Positions 28,312 through 37,817 are shown, counted from the stretch's first letter. The stretch: 64,000 bases of DNA from Saccharopolyspora hordei (GCF_013410345.1 NZ_JACCFJ010000001.1:2393001-2457000), one strand, 5' to 3'. Notes: a model not told the origin generated them from the sequence alone. Program-made: numbers and translations.

Positions 28312-29406
28312 ATGCGGTGGGAACGCCAGCGGGTGACGCCGCCGAAGGGGAGCGCGGCCGCTCCCGAGCTGCCCTTGGGGCTGCCCGAAGGCGCCCCCGG
28401 CTCGGCGGAGCAGCGGCCGCGCGCAGGACTGCGCCTGCCGGACCCGGTGCCCATCGAGGCGGGCACCGAGGACGCCTTCGCGATCGAGGTCCATGCGAAG
28501 TCGATCATCAACCGGGTGCCGGGCGAGGCCGCCGTGCCCTTCGGCTGGACGATCAACCCGTACCGGGGCTGCGGGCACGCGTGCCGGTACTGCTTCGCGC
28601 GTCGGACCCACACGTACCTGGACCTGGACGCGGGGCACGACTTCGACAGCAAGGTCGTGGTCAAGGTCAACGCCGGGACGCTGCTGCGCAAGGAGCTGGC
28701 CAGCCCGCGCTGGAAGGGCGAGCCGATCGCGATGGGGACCAACACCGACCCCTACCAGCGCGCGGAGGGCCGCTACCGGCTGATGCCGCAGATCATCTCG
28801 GCGCTGCGCGACCGGGCCAACCCGTTCTCCATCCTGACCAAGGGCACGCTGGTCCTGCGCGACCTCGACCTGATCGTGCAGGCCGCCGAGGTGGCGCCGG
28901 TGTCGGTGGCGACCTCGGTGGGCTCGGTCGACGAGACGCTGTGGCGGGCCGTCGAGCCAGGAGCGCCGTCCCCGCTCCGGCGGCTGGACGTGGTGCGCCG
29001 CTTCGCCGACGCCGGGATCGGGTGCTCGGTGCTGATGGCGCCGGTCCTGCCGGGGCTCAGCGACAGCCCGGAGCAGATCGACGCCACGGTGCGGGAGCTG
29101 GTCGCCGCCGGCGCCGCGAGCATCACCCCGCTGGTGCTGCACCTGCGGCCGGGTGCGCGGGAGTGGTACCACGCCTGGCTCAGCCGCGAACGCCCCGACC
29201 TGCTGCCGCTGTACGAGCGGCTGTACCGCAACGGCGCGTACGCCCCCAAGGCCTACCAGCGAGAGGTCATCGCCCGGGTCGACGAGGCCAAGCGCCGCCA
29301 CGGGCTGACACCCCCGCCACGCCCGGAGAACTTCCGCACGCAGCACCGTGAACCACCCCAGTCCGACGCAGACCGCGACCGCGAGCGCCAGCTCGCGCTG
29401 CTGTGA
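28312..29406 (+). CDS. Radical SAM protein, Rv2578c type
   Basis: A 364-residue radical SAM enzyme with the 4Fe-4S motif C87-x3-C91-x2-C94 (GCGHACRYC) and a YFAR-type continuation CFARRTH shared with spore-photolyase-like and SPL-related proteins. The following GTNTDPYQRAEGRYRLM stretch is strongly conserved in this family. It starts MRWERQ, aligning with the Rv2578c start; an in-frame GTG at 28201 would add 37 non-conserved residues. The SOS box upstream suggests a DNA-damage role, perhaps repair of a modified base. Substrate unknown. Confidence 0.85.
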   Translation: MRWERQRVTPPKGSAAAPELPLGLPEGAPGSAEQRPRAGLRLPDPVPIEAGTEDAFAIEVHAKSIINRVPGEAAVPFGWTINPYRGCGHACRYCFARRTHTYLDLDAGHDFDSKVVVKVNAGTLLRKELASPRWKGEPIAMGTNTDPYQRAEGRYRLMPQIISALRDRANPFSILTKGTLVLRDLDLIVQAAEVAPVSVATSVGSVDETLWRAVEPGAPSPLRRLDVVRRFADAGIGCSVLMAPVLPGLSDSPEQIDATVRELVAAGAASITPLVLHLRPGAREWYHAWLSRERPDLLPLYERLYRNGAYAPKAYQREVIARVDEAKRRHGLTPPPRPENFRTQHREPPQSDADRDRERQLALL

Positions 29407-29618
29407 CGAGCGGGCGCTGCGAGCCGGCGCGGGACCGCCGACGTCGACAGCGATGGCGGCGAGCGCACGTCGGTTCCAGCGGAACGACTGCGTTCTCGGT
29501 TGTGCTCGGCTGTCCGAGTCGGTCTCGCCCAGCCTCACCAGGACACCCTGGAACGCGGCTGCGCTGGTGCGCGGAAATGCGCTGTGGTCGTGATCGGTGT
29601 TCTGGTTGGGTGAGGACC

Positions 29619-29978
29619 ATGAGTGCAGGCGCGACCTACAGCACGGCCCGCATCGCGACGGGCCCGGTGCTGTTCATCTCCGGCCAAACCCCTGCCGACC
29701 CCGACGGGTCCACACCGTCCGACGTCGAGGAGCAGACCCGGCTGGTGCTCGCGAAGATCCAGGACGTGCTGGTCGAGCACGGGTGCGGGTGGGGCGACGT
29801 CGTCAAGGTGACCTACTACCTGCGCGACATCGCCGACCTGGACGTCGTCCGGACGGTGATCCGCGATGTGGTACCGGAACCGCGGCCCGCGGCGACCCTC
29901 GCGCAGGTCAGTGCCTTCGTCGACCCGTCCTTCGCCGTGGAGGTCGACGCCGTCGCCGACCTCGGCAACCGCCCCTGA
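29619..29978 (+). CDS. RidA-family (YjgF/YER057c/UK114) protein
   Basis: A 119-residue RidA-family protein (YSTARIATGPVLFISGQTPADPDG, VVKVTYYLRDIADLDVVRTVI, EPRPAATLAQVSAF). Members trim as trimers and hydrolyse reactive enamine/imine intermediates from PLP enzymes; the conserved arginine in RPAATL is present. GTGAGGA precedes the ATG closely. It begins the accessory stretch between the radical SAM gene and aspS, and ends before a hairpin at 30000-30031. Which RidA subgroup it belongs to is uncertain. Confidence 0.85.
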   Translation: MSAGATYSTARIATGPVLFISGQTPADPDGSTPSDVEEQTRLVLAKIQDVLVEHGCGWGDVVKVTYYLRDIADLDVVRTVIRDVVPEPRPAATLAQVSAFVDPSFAVEVDAVADLGNRP

Positions 29979-29999
29979 CGGCCCGGCCACCCGAGCGGT

Positions 30000-30031
30000 G
30001 AGCCTCGCGCCTGGCGACGGGTGCGAGGCTC
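30000..30031. terminator. Bidirectional terminator after ridA
   Basis: A perfect 9-bp stem (30000-30008 with 30023-30031) with a 14-nt loop lies between ridA and the convergent DUF6461 gene. Confidence 0.6.
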
Positions 30032-30662
30032 AAGGGGCAGGCGGCGCGGTGCCGCAGACCGCCTCCTCGCCGATGGGGACCGGGCGCGGTCTGGGCAGTG
30101 TCGCGGACGATCCCTGCCGTCAGCGGCACCTCGAAGACCGTGGCCTCGTCGACCTCGACCCCGAAGACCCGTCGCACGAGTTCCACGGCCCCGGGGGCGC
30201 CGGTGTTCCGCTCTGCTCCCGGCTCCAGGCTGACCTCGGTCATCACCGACAGGAACCGGTCAGGCTCCAGCCCACCCCGGTTGTCCGGGATCGCCGGCTC
30301 GAACCACGTGACCAGCCGCCCGTGGGCGGCGTACTGGAACAGGTCCATGCCTTCGGCCTGGCGCACCGCGACTGCCTCGGCGTCGCGTGACAGCGCCTCC
30401 AGCTTGCCCGGCCGGACCCCCTCCCAGCTGTCCAGCTCCACCACGACGGTCCAGTCCCCGGCAGGTCGTGGGCGCGCACGACCCTGCAGCCGTCCGATGA
30501 CCGGGCGACGGCGTCCGCCGCGGTGACCCTGTCGTCGCGCAGCACCGCTGCACCGAGCCTCCGGAGGGCCTCCTCCGGTGCGACTCCGCGGACGAACGTC
30601 GCGCAGAGCAGGGTGATGCCGGGGGCGTCGAGCCACGTGTAGCCGTCTGCGTCGCCGGTCAT
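30030..30662 (-). pseudogene. DUF6461-like gene with a frameshift
   Basis: From the ATG at 30662 the frame encodes YTWLDAPGITLLCATFVRGVAPEEALRRLG, typical of DUF6461, and runs to RAHDLPG. The protein then continues in another frame as DWTVVVELDSWEGVRPGKLEALSRDAEAVAV and beyond. One extra G in the G4 run at 30456-30459 would join the two parts. The second frame stays open to 29908, antisense to ridA, whereas the original frame stops at 30030, so a second shift near the end is possible and the 3' boundary is uncertain. DUF6461 has no known function. Confidence 0.65.
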
Positions 30663-31205
30663 GGCCGCACTCCACGGATCGCCGGGGGCTGGGGTGCCCC
30701 CGCGAGGGACCGGGACCGCTCGCCGTCCACCGCCTCGTCCCGTGACGTCACGGTCACACGTAGCCGTCGGACAGGGTCTGCCACTGCTCGGGGTCGTGGC
30801 CTGCGCGGCGGGATCACTGTGGACGGTCACCGGCCGGAGGTCGCGCCGGTCTTCCGGGAGACCATCCCCCGGGCCGAGAGCACCGAGGTGACGGTGACCG
30901 AGGTGCACCCGCTCCGCGACTTCGGCGGCTCCGGCGACCGCCTGCGCGGTGGCGGCCTGGTCGGGTTGGGACCGGCCGTGCGCGTGGCCGCCTCCCGCGG
31001 CGAGCCCCACGTCATCGCCGCCCCGGACGCCGACGACCTCGCCGCGGAGGAGCTGCGCCCAGCCGGTGGCCCGCCCTCCTCGAACGGCGTGACGGCGACG
31101 CCTGGACACCTCGACCCCCTACCGGGGGCGCCAGCGCGCCAGCGAGGTGGACCTGTCCGATGCTGCGGATGTCGACGCTCCGATCGACCACCGCGAGGAG
31201 ACGCC
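30663..31205. other. Intergenic region without an identifiable gene
   Basis: These 543 bp separate the divergent DUF6461 and HsaA-like genes. On the plus strand an open frame from about 30819 reads into the HsaA-like gene and contains a PIN-domain-like stretch (VRVAASRGEPHVIAAPDADDL), possibly a decayed remnant, but with no start signal or full domain. The Shine-Dalgarno GAGGAG of the next gene lies at the right end. Confidence 0.35.
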
Positions 31206-32369
31206 GTGCCCGACATCATCGCCCGGATCCGACAGCACTCCGACTTCTGGCGGGAGAACGCGCCGCGAGCCGAGCAGCTCGGGCGGCTCCCCGACGACGT
31301 CGCCGCCAAGCTCACCGAGCTGGGCGTGGTCCGGTTGCTGCAGTCCAAGCGGTACGGCGGCTGCGAGGCGCACCCGCGGACGTTCTTCGAGAGCGTCTTC
31401 GAGCTGGGTCGGCGCTGCGGCTCGACGGGGTGGGTCGCCGGGGTGGTCGGCGTGCACCCGCACGAGCTGTCCCAAGCCGACCCGCGCCTGCAGGAGGAGC
31501 TCTGGGGACAGGACCCGGACACCTGGGTGGCGTCGCCCTACGCGCCCATGGGCAGGGCCACCCCGGTGCCGGGCGGGTACGACCTCACCGGGCGGTGGTC
31601 CTTCTCCTCCGGCACCGACCACTGCCAGTGGGTGGTGATCGGCGGACGGGTCCTGGACGACACCGGGGAGCAGATCGGGACCGCCCACTTCTGCCTGCCC
31701 AGGGGCGACTACGAGATCGTCGACGGGTCCTGGGAGGTGATGGGGCTGCGGGGGACGGGGTCGAAGGACCTCGTCGTGGAGCACGCCTTCGTCCCCGAGC
31801 ACCGGGTCATCGCCCAGGAGGAGATCGTCGCGGGCACCGCCGCGCGGGCCCAGGGGCTGGACAACCCGCTCTACTCCCTCCCGCGCGACATCGTCTTCTC
31901 CGGGGCGATCACGATGGCCACCCTGGCCCTCTGCCAGGGAGTCCTCGACGCCTACGTCGAGCACGCGCGCGACCGGGTGTCCCGGATCGGTGGGAAGGCC
32001 AGCCGCGACCCGCACACCCTCGCCGCCCTCGCCGAGTCGGCGGCCGACATCCAGTCGGCGGTGCAGCACTTCCACTGGGACGTCGACCGCGTCTACGACA
32101 CGGCGGCCGCGGGCGACGTCGTCGACAAGGACCTCCGCATCGAGGTCCGCCGCAACCAGGCGCACCAGAGCGCCCGAGCGGTGGCCGCGGCCGACCGCCT
32201 GTTCGTCAACGCCGGCGGCGCCTCGCTGCACCTCTCCCACCCGCTCCAGCGCATGTGGCGGGACGCCCACGCCGCCCGCAACCACATGATGAACACCACC
32301 GGCCCCGCCTACGAGCAGTACGGCCTGAACCTGTTCGGCCACGAGCTGCCGAAGAACGCCCGCTACTAG
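31206..32369 (+). CDS. HsaA-like flavin-dependent monooxygenase (acyl-CoA dehydrogenase fold)
   Basis: A 387-residue protein closely following the pattern of HsaA, the oxygenase that hydroxylates the phenolic steroid ring intermediate 3-HSA: FFESVFELGRRCGSTGWVAGVVGVHPHEL, SYAPMG-like SPYAPMG, WSFSSGTDHCQW, MGLRGTGSKDLVVEHAFVPEHR, and QRMWRDAHAARNH. The GTG at 31206 follows GAGGAG by five bases. None of the hsaB, hsaC or hsaD partners is nearby, so the reductase must come from elsewhere and the substrate may be another phenol. A hairpin follows. Confidence 0.8.
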   Translation: MPDIIARIRQHSDFWRENAPRAEQLGRLPDDVAAKLTELGVVRLLQSKRYGGCEAHPRTFFESVFELGRRCGSTGWVAGVVGVHPHELSQADPRLQEELWGQDPDTWVASPYAPMGRATPVPGGYDLTGRWSFSSGTDHCQWVVIGGRVLDDTGEQIGTAHFCLPRGDYEIVDGSWEVMGLRGTGSKDLVVEHAFVPEHRVIAQEEIVAGTAARAQGLDNPLYSLPRDIVFSGAITMATLALCQGVLDAYVEHARDRVSRIGGKASRDPHTLAALAESAADIQSAVQHFHWDVDRVYDTAAAGDVVDKDLRIEVRRNQAHQSARAVAAADRLFVNAGGASLHLSHPLQRMWRDAHAARNHMMNTTGPAYEQYGLNLFGHELPKNARY

Positions 32370-32374
32370 CGCAG

Positions 32375-32411
32375 CGGCGCGGGCCTTCAAGCACGCGATC
32401 GGCCCGCGCCG
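32375..32411. terminator. Bidirectional terminator after the HsaA-like gene
   Basis: A perfect 11-bp stem (32375-32385 with 32401-32411) with a 15-nt loop separates two convergent genes. Confidence 0.7.
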
Positions 32412-32418
32412 CCGGCGG

Positions 32419-32859
32419 TCAGTTGATCTGGACGCAGCTGGCCTCGTTGTCGAACTCGTTGTCGGTCAAGTCGCGGTCCTCGGACTCGGGGCGGGCCGTG
32501 TAGCGGTCACCGTCGCAGCTCTGGGCGTTGGACTGGAGCGTCACGTAGCGCCCGGTGTTGTTGATCATGGAGCTCGCGCCGTTGTGGACGGGGCGGTTGG
32601 TGCCTTCCCAGTTGCGGTTGCGGAGATCGCGGTCGTCGTCGTAGAAGATCGCGATCCCGCCGCCGAAGTCGTCGTCCTCGAAGAGGCAGAAGGCGTTCGC
32701 TGGGCACGCGGGGTTGTCGCGGGGTTCCACGTCGGACAGACGAGAGGCGTTCGCCGGCACGTAGTTGTCCGGGGGCGTCGCCTGGGCGCCGGAGACCAGC
32801 GCGCCGGTGAGCAGGGCGCTCGTCGCGAGAGTGACCAGCAGTCGTCGTGTCGTGCGCAT
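32419..32859 (-). CDS. Secreted peptidase inhibitor family I36 protein
   Basis: A 146-residue exported protein. Residues 1-27 are a Sec signal peptide ending AQA; the mature part has a beta/gamma-crystallin-like I36 pattern (CPANAFCLFEDDDFGGGIAIFYDDDRDLRN, then NGASSMINNTGRYVTLQ). Four cysteines (52, 58, 115, 142) could form two disulfides. I36 members include the Streptomyces metalloproteinase inhibitor SMPI. AGGAAGG precedes the ATG. Whether this one inhibits a protease or is merely structural is unknown. Confidence 0.82.
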   Translation of the reverse strand: MRTTRRLLVTLATSALLTGALVSGAQATPPDNYVPANASRLSDVEPRDNPACPANAFCLFEDDDFGGGIAIFYDDDRDLRNRNWEGTNRPVHNGASSMINNTGRYVTLQSNAQSCDGDRYTARPESEDRDLTDNEFDNEASCVQIN

Positions 32860-33129
32860 CGTGCTGCCTTCCTTCCTGTGCTGTCCCTGCTCCGCACCGC
32901 AGGGGTGGCCTCGTCGGCCTCGGATCGTGCGTGGTCGAGGGTTCCGTGATCGACGACGCAGCCGTTAGGCAGCGAGTGCACAGTTCTTTGCCCACAGGTC
33001 CACGGACGTGCGGGCGTGCTCTGTTCGGGGGTGATCAAGGCGGGTGCACGCCGGTCGGGTCGGGCTCCTGCCAGGGGCGGACGAGCGCGGCGTTGCTGGG
33101 GACGCCGCTGACGGTTCTGGGGAGGTTGG

Positions 33130-34107
33130 ATGATCGACACTGTCTTCCGCAGCGAGGAGCTGCCCGCGTCCCAGCGGTTCGAGCGCTGGCGGGCGCTGCT
33201 GGCCCAGGCGCCGGTGCCGATGCGGGCGAGCTGCGACCACGCCTCGGACTTCGCGGTGCACCAGCGTGATCTGCACCTGGAGGGCCTGCGGGTGTGGACG
33301 ATGACGTTCCAGCCGATGGTCTTCCACCGGACCCCGAAGCTGGTCCGCGAGTCCGATCCGGAGACCTACAACGTCTGCGTGCTGCTCAACGGCACGATGG
33401 GGCGCACCTGGGACGGGCGCGAAGCGGTCTACGGCCCGGACGAGCTGCACGTCTTCGACTCGTCCCAGCCGTTCCGGCTGCGGGCCACGAGCACGCGGGG
33501 GCCGGTGTCCTGCGTCGGTGTCGAGATCCCCCGGAAGCAGCTGACGCTGCCGCCGGGCCGGGCCGAGCGGTTGGTCGGGCGGCCGGTGCCGGCGCGCAGC
33601 GGGATCGCGGCCCTGTTGGCGGGGACCCTGCAGCACCTGACCACCGACACCTCGCCGTACCGGCCCACCGACGAACCGCACCTGGGCGCCGTTCTCGGCG
33701 AGCTCGTCACCGCGCTGGTCTGCCACGTCACCGAGGACGAGGACCGCAGCCTGCGGCCGGAGACCCACCGGCGGACCCTGACCGCGCGCATCCGGCAGTT
33801 CATCCGGCGGCACCTGCACGACCCGCAGCTGACCCGGGACGCGATCGCCGCCGCCCACCACATCTCGACCAGCTACCTGCACCGGCTGTTCCAGGAAGAC
33901 GGCATGCCGGTCATGGCGTGGGTCCGCCACCAGCGCCTGGAGCGCGCCCGCCGCTCCCTCGCCGATCCCGGCCTGCGCTCGGTGCCCGTCGGTGAGATCG
34001 GCGCGAGGTGGGGGTTCACCAGCCACAGCGACTTCACCCGGGCGTTCCGCGCCGCCTACGGGGCCCCGCCGCGCGAGTACCGGCACCAGGTGCTCCGAGA
34101 CCACTAG
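33130..34107 (+). CDS. AraC-family transcriptional regulator
   Basis: A 325-residue regulator with an N-terminal AraC-binding-like domain (about 1-190, with SDPETYNVCVLLNGTMGRTWDGREA) and a C-terminal double helix-turn-helix (about 225-322: LTRDAIAAAHHISTSYLHRLFQEDG and VGEIGARWGFTSHSDFTRAFRAAYGAPPREYR). GGGGAGG precedes the ATG. It stands alone, with the I36 gene divergent 270 bp upstream, which is a possible target. The inducer is unknown. Confidence 0.87.
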   Translation: MIDTVFRSEELPASQRFERWRALLAQAPVPMRASCDHASDFAVHQRDLHLEGLRVWTMTFQPMVFHRTPKLVRESDPETYNVCVLLNGTMGRTWDGREAVYGPDELHVFDSSQPFRLRATSTRGPVSCVGVEIPRKQLTLPPGRAERLVGRPVPARSGIAALLAGTLQHLTTDTSPYRPTDEPHLGAVLGELVTALVCHVTEDEDRSLRPETHRRTLTARIRQFIRRHLHDPQLTRDAIAAAHHISTSYLHRLFQEDGMPVMAWVRHQRLERARRSLADPGLRSVPVGEIGARWGFTSHSDFTRAFRAAYGAPPREYRHQVLRDH

Positions 34108-34450
34108 TGGACGGCCGCGGTCCGCGGCCCCTGACCGCCGGCTGCGCGCGCGATCGGAGACTCCCGCGGTGGAGGTCCTGGTCCTGGCCCGGTCGCTGTC
34201 GCACCATTCTGAGGGGTGCCGATTTCTGCCCCGCGAGGGATCTGGCGACAACACCTTCAGGCTAGCGGATGCACATCATTTTCGACTGGCGGGGATTGAA
34301 TGCAAGAAATCGATTGCTGGCACGTTTCGGAAATCGGTCTCCCGTTTCCGTTCTGTGAACGACGGCCGGCCCTCGTCGGGACCGGCCGTCGTTCCGCAAT
34401 GAGTTCGATATGTGGTTACGCTGCGTACTTCACCGTTTCGCCATTTCAGC
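34108..34450. other. Intergenic region, AT-richer than its surroundings
   Basis: No gene is supported in 343 bp. The part from about 34215 to 34345 is markedly richer in A and T than the rest of the window. The right part holds the terminator hairpin at 34358-34393. Confidence 0.45.
34358..34393. terminator. Terminator hairpin downstream of the XRE-type regulator
   Basis: A perfect 12-bp stem AACGACGGCCGG/CCGGCCGTCGTT (34358-34369 with 34382-34393) with a 12-nt loop serves the converging AraC and XRE-type genes. Confidence 0.7.
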
Positions 34451-35494
34451 TCAACGGGTGGTGGTGCGAGAGGAGGAGCTGCACCCCAGCTGGTCCTCGG
34501 GCTGCCACCGGACGCCGAACACACCCATCCCGAAGTCCAGCGCCACCGCGTGGGTGCGGCCGAACCGGTCCACGGTGAGCGGCTTCGGGGGCTCCACCTC
34601 CTGCGTGGTGGAGTCGCCGACGTAGCTCTCGCAGTGGGTCGGCGGGTGAGCCGGGTCGAACTGCAGCTCCACCACGTACTGCCGGACCGGGAGCCGGAAC
34701 AGCCGGCAGAAGCTGTGCTCGGCCTCGTTCGGGCCGGTCGGCGGGTCGATGATCTCGTACTCCAGCAGCATCGTCTCGCCGCGGGCCAGCGTGCGGTCGA
34801 ACAGCAGCTCGGCGACCACGAGGTCGCGGGCGTGGTCGGTGAGCACCTGGCCGAGCCGGCAGGACCGGATGGGCCGGATGATCGGCGGGGTCTCCCGGGA
34901 GGAGGCGCCGTCGAACATGATCACCCAGCGGTCCACGCCGTTGGTCTCGGCCCGGACCAGCTTGCGCGTGCGGATCTTGCGCAGCTCACCGCGCTGGTCG
35001 ACGTGCACCACGTCGTGGTGGCTGAGCCGGGCGAGCTTGCTGTCGTGGCTGGTGTCGATCTTGGTGAGCAGCTCGGCGGCCGACTCGTTCTCCGACCACA
35101 GCGCGCTCAGCGGGGGCGCCTCGGCCGTGGCCTGCCGGGTGCGGCCGCGCGGGCGGGGCGGGCCGAGCAGTGCGGACAGCGAGCCCTCCGGGACGCCCAG
35201 GACCTGTTCCAGCTGCGCCAGCGCCAGCAGCGAGTCGGGGCGCTCGGGGCGGCGGCGACCGGACTGCCAGTAGCTCAACGCGGTGATGCTGACCGGTGTG
35301 CCGCGGGCGCGCAGCCGGTGCTGGATGCGCTCCAGGCTCAGCCTGCTGGCTCGGATCGCGGTGCGCAGGGCGGCCTCGAAGGGCCCGGTGCGCAGCAGTT
35401 CGGCGAGTTCGGCCGACAGCGCGTTCGTCCCGTGTGGCGCGTTCCGGACGGTCGGCTGCGCGGTCGGGCGGGCCTCTGTTTTGGGGCCGATCAT
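34451..35494 (-). CDS. XRE-type regulator with a large C-terminal domain
   Basis: A 347-residue protein common in actinobacteria. The N-terminal third has a lambda-repressor-like helix-turn-helix (about 42-105, SLERIQHRLRARGTPVSITALSYWQSGRRRPERPDSLLALAQLEQVLGV). The remaining 230 residues form an uncharacterised, mostly beta domain (LARLSHHDVVHVDQRGELRKIRTRKLVRAE onwards). It probably senses a ligand or protein partner. A perfect 19-bp palindrome lies in its upstream region. No target gene is adjacent except aspS, across 491 bp. Confidence 0.75.
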   Translation of the reverse strand: MIGPKTEARPTAQPTVRNAPHGTNALSAELAELLRTGPFEAALRTAIRASRLSLERIQHRLRARGTPVSITALSYWQSGRRRPERPDSLLALAQLEQVLGVPEGSLSALLGPPRPRGRTRQATAEAPPLSALWSENESAAELLTKIDTSHDSKLARLSHHDVVHVDQRGELRKIRTRKLVRAETNGVDRWVIMFDGASSRETPPIIRPIRSCRLGQVLTDHARDLVVAELLFDRTLARGETMLLEYEIIDPPTGPNEAEHSFCRLFRLPVRQYVVELQFDPAHPPTHCESYVGDSTTQEVEPPKPLTVDRFGRTHAVALDFGMGVFGVRWQPEDQLGCSSSSRTTTR

Positions 35495-35985
35495 CGTTAC
35501 TCCTCGTGTCCGCCGAATCCGAACTTACGCTAATCAGTGGATCTGTGATCCGCAACGACCGAGTTCCGGTCGGCGGCTCCAACTAAAGTCGGAACAGGGG
35601 TCGCTCGAGGTGCTTTTCACGTCCTCTCGGCTCATGGGATCCCACAATGCCTCTGCACGATCGTCGATCGTGCGCCGAATCAGGTGAATTGTGACCCAGT
35701 CCGGCCGGAATTGGTATCGACCATTTGGCGCCGCTGCGGCGAACGGACGAACGCGGTCGACCCCGGCTCCACCGGCCCGGGCGGCGGGTGCGGGGTGGTG
35801 ACGCTGCGCGGTGGCCCCGTCGACGCGCGGGCACCTGCCGGGCGTGCGCGGCGCCTCGTTGGCTAGCCTTGAAGGCCTGCGTCCTGCCTGCTGAACCCGC
35901 ATGTCGCGCGGTCCGGCGGAGCGGGACGGCACCGAAGCACTGCCGTCGAAACGCTGCGAACAGCGGAAGAAGGAGCTCAGTACCC
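35495..35985. other. Long divergent intergenic region between the XRE-type gene and aspS
   Basis: The 491 bp contain no supported gene. The left part is relatively AT-rich and holds two palindromes (35539-35551 and 35655-35673). Nearer aspS, TAGCCT at about 35863 is a possible -10. AGGAG at 35971-35975 is the aspS Shine-Dalgarno. Confidence 0.45.
35655..35673. promoter_or_regulatory. 19-bp perfect palindrome, candidate operator
   Basis: GCACGATCG-T-CGATCGTGC is a perfect 9-1-9 inverted repeat about 160 bp upstream of the XRE-type regulator. A shorter one, GGATC-TGT-GATCC, lies at 35539-35551 closer to the gene. Length and position suit a dimeric regulator; which protein binds is unknown. Confidence 0.5.
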
Positions 35986-37806
35986 GTGATGCGCACGCAC
36001 GAGACCGGATCGCTGCGCGCCGGTCATGCCGGGCAGACCGTCACCCTCGCCGGGTGGGTGGCGCGCCGTCGCGATCACGGCGGGGTCATCTTCATCGATC
36101 TGCGCGACGCTTCGGGCGTCGCCCAGGTCGTCTTCCGCGAGGGTGAGATGGCCGAGCGCGCTCACCGGCTGCGCTCCGAGTTCTGCGTGCAGGTCACCGG
36201 TGAGGTGGTCCGGCGCCCGGAGGGCAACGAGAACCCGGAGATCCCCACTGGCGAGATCGAGGTGACCGCCACCGAGCTGGAGGTGCTCTCCGAGTCCGCG
36301 CCGCTGCCGTTCCCGCTGGACGAGCACCTGGAGGTCGGCGAGGAGGTCCGGCTCAAGCACCGCTACCTGGACCTGCGCCGCCCCGGGCCGGCCAAGGCCA
36401 TGCGCATGCGCAGCGAGATCAACCGCATCGCGCGGGAGGTCCTGCACCGGCGCGGCTTCGTCGAGGTCGAGACGCCCACCATGACGCGCTCGACGCCGGA
36501 GGGCGCGCGCGACTTCCTGGTCCCGGCCCGGCTGCAGCCCGGCAACTGGTACGCGCTGCCGCAGTCGCCGCAGCTGTTCAAGCAGCTGCTCATGGTCGGC
36601 GGCATCGAGCGGTACTTCCAGATCGCGCGCTGCTACCGGGACGAGGACTTCCGCGCCGACCGGCAGCCGGAGTTCACCCAGCTCGACATCGAGATGAGCT
36701 TCGTCGAGCAGGACGACGTCATCGAGCTGGGCGAGGAGGTCCTGGCCGCGCTGTGGAGCGAGCTCGCCGGGCACGAGATCCCGCGGCCGATCCCCCGCAT
36801 CACCTACGCCGAGTCGATGGCCAAGTACGGCACCGACAAGCCGGACCTGCGCTTCGGCCTCGAGCTCACCGACATGACCGAGTACTTCAAGGACACCCCG
36901 TTCCGGGTCTTCCAAGCCCCGTACGTGGGTGCGGTGGTCATGCCGGGCGGCGCCAGCCAGCCGCGGCGACAGCTCGACGCCTGGCAGGAGTGGGCCAAGC
37001 AGCGCGGGGCCAAGGGCCTGGCCTACGTGCTCGTCGGCGAGGACGGCACGCTGTCCGGTCCGGTCGCCAAGAACCTCTCCGAGAGCGAGCGGGAGGGCCT
37101 GGCGAAGGCCGTCGGCGCCAACCCCGGCGACTGCGTGTTCTTCGCGGCCGGTCAGCCCTCGTCGGCCCGCGCCCTGCTCGGCGCGGCCCGGCTGGAGATC
37201 GGGGAGCGCTGCGGCCTCATCGACCACGACGCCTGGTCGTTCGTCTGGGTGGTCGACGCCCCGATGTTCGAGCCGGTCGACGAGAGCGACGACGTCGCGG
37301 TCGGCAGCGGCCGCTGGACCGCGGTGCACCACCCGTTCACCTCGCCGAACGCCGAGTGGGTGGACAAGTTCGAGCATGACCCGGCCAACGCCCTGGCCTG
37401 GGCCTACGACATCGTCTGCAACGGCAACGAGATCGGCGGTGGTTCCATCCGCATCCACCGCTCCGACGTCCAGAAGCGGGTGTTCGAGCTCCTGGGCATC
37501 TCCGAGGAGCAGGCGCAGGACAAGTTCGGCTTCCTGCTGGAGGCGTTCAAGTACGGCCCGCCGCCGCACGGCGGCATCGCCTTCGGCTGGGACCGCATCT
37601 GCATGCTGCTGGCCGGCGCCGACTCGCTGCGCGACGTCATCGCCTTCCCGAAGAGCGGTGGCGGGTTCGACCCGCTGACCGGGGCGCCGTCCCCGATCAC
37701 CGTCGAACAGCGCAAGGAAGCGGGCATCGACGCCAAGCCGGCCGCCAAGGTCGGCGAGCACAGCCTGTCGGTGTTCCCGCCCGGGGTCGTGGAGAAGCAG
37801 GGCTGA
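35986..37806 (+). CDS. aspS: Aspartyl-tRNA synthetase
   Basis: A bacterial-type class II AspRS of 606 residues: N-terminal OB-fold anticodon domain ([23 protein letters not shown]), motif 2 ([29 protein letters not shown]), the bacterial GAD insertion (about 300-420), and motif 3 ([16 protein letters not shown]). Actinobacterial enzymes are often non-discriminating, making Asp-tRNA-Asn too. Homologues begin MLRTHE, so the GTG at 35986 (VMRTHE) is preferred; the ATG at 35989 is the alternative. AGGAG is ten bases upstream. Confidence 0.95.
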   Translation: MMRTHETGSLRAGHAGQTVTLAGWVARRRDHGGVIFIDLRDASGVAQVVFREGEMAERAHRLRSEFCVQVTGEVVRRPEGNENPEIPTGEIEVTATELEVLSESAPLPFPLDEHLEVGEEVRLKHRYLDLRRPGPAKAMRMRSEINRIAREVLHRRGFVEVETPTMTRSTPEGARDFLVPARLQPGNWYALPQSPQLFKQLLMVGGIERYFQIARCYRDEDFRADRQPEFTQLDIEMSFVEQDDVIELGEEVLAALWSELAGHEIPRPIPRITYAESMAKYGTDKPDLRFGLELTDMTEYFKDTPFRVFQAPYVGAVVMPGGASQPRRQLDAWQEWAKQRGAKGLAYVLVGEDGTLSGPVAKNLSESEREGLAKAVGANPGDCVFFAAGQPSSARALLGAARLEIGERCGLIDHDAWSFVWVVDAPMFEPVDESDDVAVGSGRWTAVHHPFTSPNAEWVDKFEHDPANALAWAYDIVCNGNEIGGGSIRIHRSDVQKRVFELLGISEEQAQDKFGFLLEAFKYGPPPHGGIAFGWDRICMLLAGADSLRDVIAFPKSGGGFDPLTGAPSPITVEQRKEAGIDAKPAAKVGEHSLSVFPPGVVEKQG

Positions 37807-37817
37807 CGACGGCGCGA

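Noticed and set aside
30819..31205. Possible PIN-domain toxin remnant upstream of the HsaA-like gene
   Set aside because: Only a short stretch (VRVAASRGEPHVIAAPDADDL) resembles the end of a PIN domain; there is no start, no acidic catalytic pattern and no antitoxin partner.
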